Positions 58,143-64,000 of a stretch of DNA of 64,000 nt are shown one piece after another. The notes under the pieces are model-generated. The model made no database searches. It was not told the DNA's origin and worked only from the letters and a program-made list of their open reading frames with translations. The number at the start of each line of letters is the position of its first letter. Within the stretch, counting starts at the first letter, position 1. The position numbers and the translations under genes were made by a program. This DNA comes from CAYNHQ01 sp964397255 (GTDB lineage Bacteria; Bdellovibrionota_G; JALEGL01; DATDPG01), in contig CAYNHQ010000003.1 in assembly GCA_964397255.1 (NCBI GenBank), positions 1 to 64,000 on the forward strand, read 5' to 3'.

Positions 58143-59399
58143 ATGAAGGTCTCCATTGAAACTCTTTCGCCGGTAAAGAAGAAACTCAATATTTCCGTGG
58201 CTGAAGATGAGGTAATGGAAGAGATTGAATTGGCTTACCGCACCGCCGCCCGTCAGGCCCAAATTCCGGGATTTCGACCCGGAAAAGCGCCCCGCCATAT
58301 TCTCGAAAAGAAATTCGGCGCATCCATTGAGGGCGAAGTGTATGAGAATCTCGTCCGGAAAACATTCGTCAAAGCGCTTCAGGATCATTCGCTCGACGCA
58401 GTGGCCATGCCCTCCATCGAGCAACCCAAACGTGAAAAGGGTCAGGGCTTTTCGTATGTCGCCTCAATTGAAGTGAAACCTTCGTTTGAACCAAAAGATT
58501 ACACCGGGCTGAAACTCAAGAAAGAAGATGGAACGGTTACGGAAGAAAAAATCAAAGAGGTATATGCTCGACTTCAAGATGCGCAGTCGGTCCTTCGCGT
58601 TCGCGAAGGGGCTACTCATCCCCTCAAAGGAGATTTTGTATCCGTCACGATTCAAGGAATCAATAGTGACGGAAATCTAAAATCGACGGATGAACCCCGC
58701 GAGCAATTATATGAAATCGGCGGCGAAGTGATTCACCCTTCGATTGAAAAAGCGCTAAAGAGTTTGAAAGTGGATGAATCGGCACCCGTGACGATTGAAT
58801 CAAAGGATAAGAAGGAAATTCACGTCCGGGTCACGCTTAAAGCAATGAAAGAGAAAATCCTGCCCTCTCTCGACGATGAATTTGCGAAGTCGGTCGGCCC
58901 ATTTGAAAACATGGCCGCTTTGAGAGAAAGGGTAACGAAGGACCTACAAGAAGAGCTGGATGAACGAAACCGTGCCGAATTGGCGCGCAAACTTCTTGAT
59001 GAAGTGGCGAAGAAGAACCCGATCGATCTTCCCGACACGCTTGTGCATGACGAGCTTCATCAACTTATGCATGGAATTTGGCAGCAGTTTGAACGGGCCG
59101 GCGTGAAAGAGATCCCGGAAGAATATTCTGAAAAAGTATTGCATGAGAAATTAGAGCCCGATGCCAAACGGCGAGTACACGAACAATTGTTAATTGAAGC
59201 CATCGCGAAAAAAGAAAAGCTGGAAGTGAAGGAAGAAGAAGTCATTAAAAAGCTGACTCAAATGGCTTCGGAGGCGAAAGTTCCAGTGAGCGAGTACAAA
59301 GCGTACATGGAGAAGTCTGGCCGGCTCGACGGGCTTCGCTTTCAACTCGTTGCGCAGAAAACCGTTGATTTCCTTCTCTCCAGCGCTAATATTAAATAG
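58143..59399 (+). CDS. tig: Trigger factor
   Basis: A 418-residue ribosome-associated chaperone and prolyl isomerase. I use the ATG at 58143, which gives the normal N-terminus MKVSIETLSPVKKKL; the longer frame from 58083 is spurious. Domains in order: ribosome-binding with the signature GFRPGKAP (residues about 42-49), FKBP-like (about 150-235) and the helical C-terminal cradle. First gene of the tig-clpP-clpX-lon quality-control block. Confidence 0.95.
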   Translation: MKVSIETLSPVKKKLNISVAEDEVMEEIELAYRTAARQAQIPGFRPGKAPRHILEKKFGASIEGEVYENLVRKTFVKALQDHSLDAVAMPSIEQPKREKGQGFSYVASIEVKPSFEPKDYTGLKLKKEDGTVTEEKIKEVYARLQDAQSVLRVREGATHPLKGDFVSVTIQGINSDGNLKSTDEPREQLYEIGGEVIHPSIEKALKSLKVDESAPVTIESKDKKEIHVRVTLKAMKEKILPSLDDEFAKSVGPFENMAALRERVTKDLQEELDERNRAELARKLLDEVAKKNPIDLPDTLVHDELHQLMHGIWQQFERAGVKEIPEEYSEKVLHEKLEPDAKRRVHEQLLIEAIAKKEKLEVKEEEVIKKLTQMASEAKVPVSEYKAYMEKSGRLDGLRFQLVAQKTVDFLLSSANIK

Positions 59400-59442
59400 T
59401 TAATATTCAAAGATATTTTTGTAACAAAAGAACGGGGTACAC

Positions 59443-60060
59443 ATGACGCTTGTGCCAATGGTCGTGGAGCAAACTCACCGAGGTGAGCGGGCCTACGATA
59501 TATTCAGTCGGTTACTTAAAGAGCGAATTATTTTTCTAAGCTCCGAAATCAACGATGATGTCGCCAATCTCCTCGTAGCTCAGCTTCTTTTCCTCGAGTC
59601 GGAAGATCCGGAAAAGGAAGTCCATCTTTATATTAATTCCCCAGGTGGATCCGTTTACGCAGGACTCGCGATTTACGACACGATTCAACACATCCGACCT
59701 CCGGTTTCTACCTTTTGTGTGGGAATTGCTGCTTCCATGGCGGCACTTCTTTTGGCCGCAGGGGAAAAAGGGAAACGATTCGCCCTTCCTCACTCCAGAA
59801 TTCTCATCCATCAGCCCCTGGGGGGATTCCGGGGCCAGGCCAGCGATATCGATATTCAGGCCCGGGAGATCCTTAATTTACGCGAAGAATTAAACAAAAT
59901 TTTGGTGCGCCACACGAAGCAACCCATTGAAAAGATTAAGAAAGACACCGATAGGGACTACTATATGGATGCTAACGAGGCGAAAGAATACGGAATCATT
60001 GATACAATAGTCATTAAGCAGAAAGGGCCAGCATCCATATCACCTTTAAAGAAACCTTGA
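59443..60060 (+). CDS. clpP: ATP-dependent Clp protease proteolytic subunit ClpP
   Basis: A 205-residue serine peptidase with the catalytic triad S98 (GIAASMAALLL), H123 (RILIHQP) and D172. Conserved INSPGGSVYAGLAIYDT. It forms the tetradecameric chamber fed by ClpX, which is encoded 7 bases downstream. The upstream gap after tig is 43 bases. Confidence 0.97.
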   Translation: MTLVPMVVEQTHRGERAYDIFSRLLKERIIFLSSEINDDVANLLVAQLLFLESEDPEKEVHLYINSPGGSVYAGLAIYDTIQHIRPPVSTFCVGIAASMAALLLAAGEKGKRFALPHSRILIHQPLGGFRGQASDIDIQAREILNLREELNKILVRHTKQPIEKIKKDTDRDYYMDANEAKEYGIIDTIVIKQKGPASISPLKKP

Positions 60061-60067
60061 GGATGAC

Positions 60068-61327
60068 ATGACGATGAATCGCAAAGGACCGGATGGAAGC
60101 AATAATTTAAGTTGCTCGTTCTGCGGCAAAAGCCAAAAAGAAGTGAAAAAGCTCATTGCCGGCCCGACGGTTTATATTTGCGACGAGTGCATCGAGCTCT
60201 GCAACGACATCATTGCGGAGGAAAATGAACGGGAAGAAAAATACGGCGGCCGAACGCGAATTCCGAAACCTTCGGAAATCAAATCGACGCTCGATGAATA
60301 CGTCATCGGCCAGGACCGCGCGAAAAAAGTTCTCTCTGTCGCCGTTTACAACCACTACAAACGAATTGAGTCGCGGACTTGGAACCAAGAAGTTGAACTT
60401 CAAAAATCAAATATTTTGATGCTCGGTCCGACGGGAACGGGAAAGACTCTTCTGGCCCAAACGCTTGCCAAGATTCTCAACGTTCCGTTTACGATGGTCG
60501 ATGCCACAACACTGACTGAGGCGGGATACGTGGGAGAAGATGTAGAAAACATCATCCTCTATCTTCTCCAAAATGCGGACTACGATATTGAGCGAGCGCA
60601 GCGCGGGATTGTATACATTGATGAAATCGACAAAATCGCCCGAAAATCTGAAAACCCTTCGATTACTCGTGATGTCTCCGGCGAAGGCGTGCAACAGGCG
60701 CTTCTAAAAGTGTTGGAAGGAACGATGGCGAATGTTCCTCCCAAGGGCGGAAGAAAACATCCGCAACAGGATTTCGTTCAGGTCGATACAACCAACATTC
60801 TTTTCATTTGCGGTGGAGCGTTTGTTGGCCTCGACGATGTGATCCAGCGAAGAACGAATGAAAAGCATATCGGTTTTGGGGCCGACATTAAGGCGAAGAG
60901 TGAGCAAAAACTGGGTGAAATTTTAAGCGGCGTTCAGCCGGAAGATCTTTTGCGATTTGGAATGATCCCGGAATTCATCGGGCGCTTACCTGTCATCGCC
61001 ACGCTTAATGAGCTGGATGAGGCCGCCCTCATTGAAATCCTTACAAAACCGAAAAACGCGATCACGAAGCAGTATCAAAAATTATTTGAATTCGAGAAAG
61101 TGAAACTCAAATTTACCAAAGGCGCGCTTACCGCCATTTCGAAAGAAGCCATGGCGCGAAAGTCGGGCGCACGAGGTCTGCGTGCCATTCTCGAAGACAT
61201 CATGCTCGACATCATGTACGACATCCCCTCGAAAGATAACATTGAAGAATGCGTGATTTCCGAAGAAGTTGTACTGAAGAAAGATAAGCCCATTATTGTT
61301 TATCAACGGGCTGCCGAGTCAGCCTAG
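60068..61327 (+). CDS. clpX: ATP-dependent Clp protease ATP-binding subunit ClpX
   Basis: A 419-residue AAA+ unfoldase. Zinc-binding domain cysteines C16, C19, C38 and C41; Walker A GPTGTGKT at 120-127; Walker B IVYIDEIDKI; the ClpP-docking IGF loop in KHIGFGADI; and the C-terminal RSGARGLRAILE-like block. It recognises tagged proteins and threads them into ClpP. Confidence 0.97.
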   Translation: MTMNRKGPDGSNNLSCSFCGKSQKEVKKLIAGPTVYICDECIELCNDIIAEENEREEKYGGRTRIPKPSEIKSTLDEYVIGQDRAKKVLSVAVYNHYKRIESRTWNQEVELQKSNILMLGPTGTGKTLLAQTLAKILNVPFTMVDATTLTEAGYVGEDVENIILYLLQNADYDIERAQRGIVYIDEIDKIARKSENPSITRDVSGEGVQQALLKVLEGTMANVPPKGGRKHPQQDFVQVDTTNILFICGGAFVGLDDVIQRRTNEKHIGFGADIKAKSEQKLGEILSGVQPEDLLRFGMIPEFIGRLPVIATLNELDEAALIEILTKPKNAITKQYQKLFEFEKVKLKFTKGALTAISKEAMARKSGARGLRAILEDIMLDIMYDIPSKDNIEECVISEEVVLKKDKPIIVYQRAAESA

Positions 61328-61475
61328 GGAACTTATACCACCATATTCTCGGAATTTTTGTTTACGGTTGCGCCGATTTTTTCCGGATTATAAATTTAAG
61401 CTATTAAAATAAAAACATTTTATTCGCAGTAACTTAGGTACGATTGTTGCTCTTTAATGATCGGTGGGACGAGAT

Positions 61476-62567
61476 ATGCAAAATGCGGAACGAGAGTCCG
61501 TCGACTCGCAAATGGATCTAAATGATGAGTTGGATCGGATTTCGGACCATCTTAAAGCATTCGAAGCTTGGACGAACCTGTCCACGTCTCCTATGGAGGG
61601 AGGTTTGCTCGAAGAAACCACGATCGAGGGTTTGCTCCTTCAGGCGGAGCAGATCCGATTTACCGGCTATCTTGAACTCAGCCGTAGTACTCGCAACTGT
61701 CGTCTCGGATTCCGCCATGGATATCTGGTGTTATTTTTTGATTCCATCGATCTCGAACCAACCGAAATTCGTCACGGAGAGCTTCTAGCCCGCGTCCTGG
61801 GATGGCGCTCCGGTTCTTACAGTTTTGTTTGCGAGGAAAACGTTCCGACGAACGAAGGTTTTCCGGTTCGTCCCGGCAAACTTCTTACCGTTGCATGGCA
61901 TTTTCTTGTCGGAAAAAGAAGGCGATTCTTAGAGGAACGTCCTCTGTTTAAAAACTTTGCCGATTTCGGTGCCAATCGGCCGGAAATTCAAATTCTTAAA
62001 GAACTCTCACGCGCGCGCGTAAGAGGTGAAACCGGCATTCTTCACATTACCAGCCAGCATGGTGAGAGAGACTTCATTTTTCGAAACGGTGAACTATATG
62101 ATGTAGTCTGTACGACGAGTGGAAGTCAGTTGACGGACATGATTGAGCGCTACGGCATGCTTTCCAACCATGATTTGTCTCGACTGAAAGAAATTGAGCG
62201 TCAAACCAAGATTGCCGTGACCGACATGGCTCTCCGCGATGGACTTATGGAAGAAAAGGATCTCTCTCTTCTATTAATGCTTCAAAAGTGGGAAAGAACA
62301 TTTGAGGTCTGTCACTGGGAAGATCTACGTGCACAATGGCACGAGGGCCCCCAAGTATCGAAACGCGAACCCGTCCCTCCTCCGACGCGAATGCTTCTCC
62401 CACGTTGTCAATATTGTGGCGCCGAGACGAACGAAAAGAATGTCTGCCAAGCCTGCACGACTCGCTCCAAACGAATGAATCAAGTCAGAACTCGCTTTGC
62501 GCAGATGGGTGAGAACGACAAGAAGCGTTCGGTTCTCGCCCGAATTTCACTCAAAAGAATCTCCTAA
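61476..62567 (+). CDS. DUF4388 (PATAN-like) protein with C-terminal zinc ribbon
   Basis: From the ATG at 61476 (a GTG at 61464 is in frame) the product is 363 residues. Two DUF4388-type regions: about 45-135 (LLEETTIEGLLLQAEQIRFTGYLEL) and about 175-280 (ILKELSRARVRGETGILHI). A C-terminal zinc ribbon of four cysteines follows (CQYCGAETNEKNVCQACTT). DUF4388 proteins are frequent in myxobacteria-like genomes and are thought to work in two-component or gliding-related signalling. Its seat between clpX and lon is unusual. Bases 61328-61475 before it hold AT-rich promoter-like sequence only. Confidence 0.7.
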   Translation: MQNAERESVDSQMDLNDELDRISDHLKAFEAWTNLSTSPMEGGLLEETTIEGLLLQAEQIRFTGYLELSRSTRNCRLGFRHGYLVLFFDSIDLEPTEIRHGELLARVLGWRSGSYSFVCEENVPTNEGFPVRPGKLLTVAWHFLVGKRRRFLEERPLFKNFADFGANRPEIQILKELSRARVRGETGILHITSQHGERDFIFRNGELYDVVCTTSGSQLTDMIERYGMLSNHDLSRLKEIERQTKIAVTDMALRDGLMEEKDLSLLLMLQKWERTFEVCHWEDLRAQWHEGPQVSKREPVPPPTRMLLPRCQYCGAETNEKNVCQACTTRSKRMNQVRTRFAQMGENDKKRSVLARISLKRIS

Positions 62568-62682
62568 ATCACTGAAATTGCATCCCCCTTGCGCGGAGAG
62601 ATTTCGTACCTATCTTTGGGTATTCAATTCTGTGAAGCCCGCAAGCTTCTGATATAGTGGATGTATCCACGGAAGGAGTTCA

Positions 62683-64000
62683 ATGTTCTTCGAAAAACCG
62701 AAGGAAGGTCAGGAACCTAAGCCCCCCGCAGCGACCCGCAAGGTACCAATGCTCCCGCTTCGTGACATTGTGGTGTTTCCTCACATGGTCGTACCTCTTT
62801 ATGTGGGGCGCCAAAAATCAGTGGCTGCGCTCGAGCACGCCATGGCGACCGACAAAGACCTCCTTCTTTCGGCGCAAAAGCGGGCTAAAGTAAACGATCC
62901 TAACGCTGACGATATTTACGAAATTGGGACGCTCGGCACCATCATTCAACTCCTGCGTCTTCCCGATTCCACGGTAAAGCTCTTGGTAGAGGGAAAGAAG
63001 CGGGCGCGAATTCGAAATTTTGATCCGCGCGAAGATTTCTTTCTGTGTGAAGTGGAAGAAATTCCCGACACACAAAATATGTCGGTCGAAAACGAAGCTC
63101 TGATGCGTCAGGTGCACACCACATTTGAAACTTACGTCAAACTCAATCGAAAGATTCCGCCCGAAATGCTGATGTCGGTCGCATCGATCGACGACCCATC
63201 CCGTTTGGCCGACACGATTGCCGCGCATCTCACACTAAAATTGAAAGACAAACAGGAAGTCCTCGAGCTTTCCGATGCTACAGCCCGGCTGGAAAAATTG
63301 TTTTCGTTGATGGAAGCGGAAATCGAAATCCTCCAAGTGGAAAAGCGAATTCGAAGTCGCGTGAAGAAGCAGATGGAGAAAACGCAAAAGGAGTACTACC
63401 TTAACGAACAGCTCCAAGCGATCCAGAAAGAGCTCGGCGAGCGGGACGAGTTCAAGAATGAAATGCAGGAGCTTGAGGAAAAGATTAAGGAAAAGAAACT
63501 TTCCAAAGAGGCGAATGAAAAAGTTCAAAAGGAGCTGAAGAAACTCAAGATGATGTCGCCGATGTCGGCCGAGGCGACTGTCGTTCGAAATTACATCGAC
63601 TGGATCATTTCACTCCCGTGGGGCGAATACACACAGGACAAACTCGACATTCCCACGGCGGAAGAGTGCCTCGACCGTGAGCATTTCGGCCTTGAAAAGG
63701 TAAAGAAGCGGATCATAGAGTATTTGGCCGTTCAAAAATTGGTCGATCGGATTAAAGGACCGATTCTCTGTTTTGTCGGACCTCCGGGCGTTGGAAAGAC
63801 GTCACTGGCTCGATCCATCGCCAACGCTACAGGACGCAAATTTGTTCGTATGTCCGTCGGTGGAGTTCGAGACGAAGCAGAAATTCGTGGGCATCGTCGT
63901 ACATACATCGGCGCTCTTCCGGGAAAAATCATTCAGTCGCTCAAAAAGGCGGGAAGCTCGAATCCCGTTTTTCTCATCGATGAAGTCGATAAAATGTCGA
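62683..64000 (+). CDS. lon: ATP-dependent protease Lon (5' part)
   Basis: An open frame of 439 codons that continues past the window edge. The start is ATG at 62683 behind a GGAAGGAG ribosome site. It contains the Lon substrate-binding N-domain (PMLPLRDIVVFPHMVVPLYV), a long coiled coil (QMEKTQKEYYLNEQLQAIQK) and the Walker A GPPGVGKT at 366-373, followed by RMSVGGVRDEAEIRGHRRTY and the start of Walker B (VFLIDEVDKM). The proteolytic domain with the Ser-Lys dyad lies outside the window. Confidence 0.96.
   Translation, partial: MFFEKPKEGQEPKPPAATRKVPMLPLRDIVVFPHMVVPLYVGRQKSVAALEHAMATDKDLLLSAQKRAKVNDPNADDIYEIGTLGTIIQLLRLPDSTVKLLVEGKKRARIRNFDPREDFFLCEVEEIPDTQNMSVENEALMRQVHTTFETYVKLNRKIPPEMLMSVASIDDPSRLADTIAAHLTLKLKDKQEVLELSDATARLEKLFSLMEAEIEILQVEKRIRSRVKKQMEKTQKEYYLNEQLQAIQKELGERDEFKNEMQELEEKIKEKKLSKEANEKVQKELKKLKMMSPMSAEATVVRNYIDWIISLPWGEYTQDKLDIPTAEECLDREHFGLEKVKKRIIEYLAVQKLVDRIKGPILCFVGPPGVGKTSLARSIANATGRKFVRMSVGGVRDEAEIRGHRRTYIGALPGKIIQSLKKAGSSNPVFLIDEVDKMS

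Overview
The window comes from a Gram-negative bacterium. It carries outer-membrane beta-barrel and TolC-type proteins, RND pumps, periplasmic cytochromes and signal peptides throughout. The tig-clpP-clpX-lon order, a DUF4388 protein, a GspE_N/MshEN-only protein, a CarF-type plasmalogen desaturase and an M2 peptidase together suggest an uncultured lineage of the former Deltaproteobacteria (Myxococcota/Bdellovibrionota-like). That placement is inference only; there is no rRNA in the window.

Layout. 1-3.3 kb: a membrane protein open to the window edge, then a defence/toxin-antitoxin cluster (MNT/HEPN pair, a gutted nucleotidyltransferase module, VapBC). 3.4-13.3 kb: a mostly ordinary chromosomal stretch with an FKBP isomerase, a prepilin, an SRPBCC protein, MgtE, a secreted M2 peptidase, a D-lactate dehydrogenase/GlcD-type flavoenzyme overlapping a MurQ-HAD fusion, tRNA-Arg(TCT), a BrnT/BrnA-like pair, tRNA-His, an MshEN protein and tRNA-Arg(TCG). 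13.3-29.9 kb: an accessory zone opened by a large serine recombinase that runs into tRNA-Arg(TCG). It has a broken head-to-head recombinase copy, long inverted repeats, structured repeat elements, a scattered recombinase-tail word, and three very large exported proteins of unknown function (749, 1729 and 1841 residues). 30.1-40.4 kb: a 10.2-kb integrative element in the 3' end of tRNA-Leu(TAG). It is bounded by a 22-bp direct repeat and carries a tyrosine integrase, an excisionase-like protein, a VirD4/TraD-like ATPase, a replication-relaxation protein, an 896-residue exported protein and an AbiEi/AbiEii pair behind three long perfect palindromes. 40.4-51.7 kb: an operon-like run of CusCBA-type metal efflux genes followed by a porin-cytochrome, a monoheme cytochrome, a Rieske protein, cytochrome b and a nine-heme cytochrome. 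A divergent ECF sigma factor and membrane partner sit beside it, and a decayed tRNA-Leu-end-like sequence lies at its right edge. 51.7-64 kb: a Fic protein with its own operator-like repeats, a DUF457-like membrane protein, an HAE1-type RND pump, CarF, a small exported protein, then tig, clpP, clpX, a DUF4388 protein and the 5' part of lon.

How genes may work together. MurQ releases D-lactate from N-acetylmuramate 6-phosphate, and the upstream overlapping flavoenzyme is of the type that oxidises D-lactate, so the two may form one peptidoglycan-recycling unit. The cytochrome genes look like a quinol-oxidising bc module delivering electrons to periplasmic and outer-membrane hemes. Trigger factor, ClpXP and Lon form the usual protein-quality-control block. 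The two candidates I consider newest are the structured repeats around the recombinase zone, whose stems differ in sequence but keep their pairing, and the palindrome array in front of the AbiE pair.
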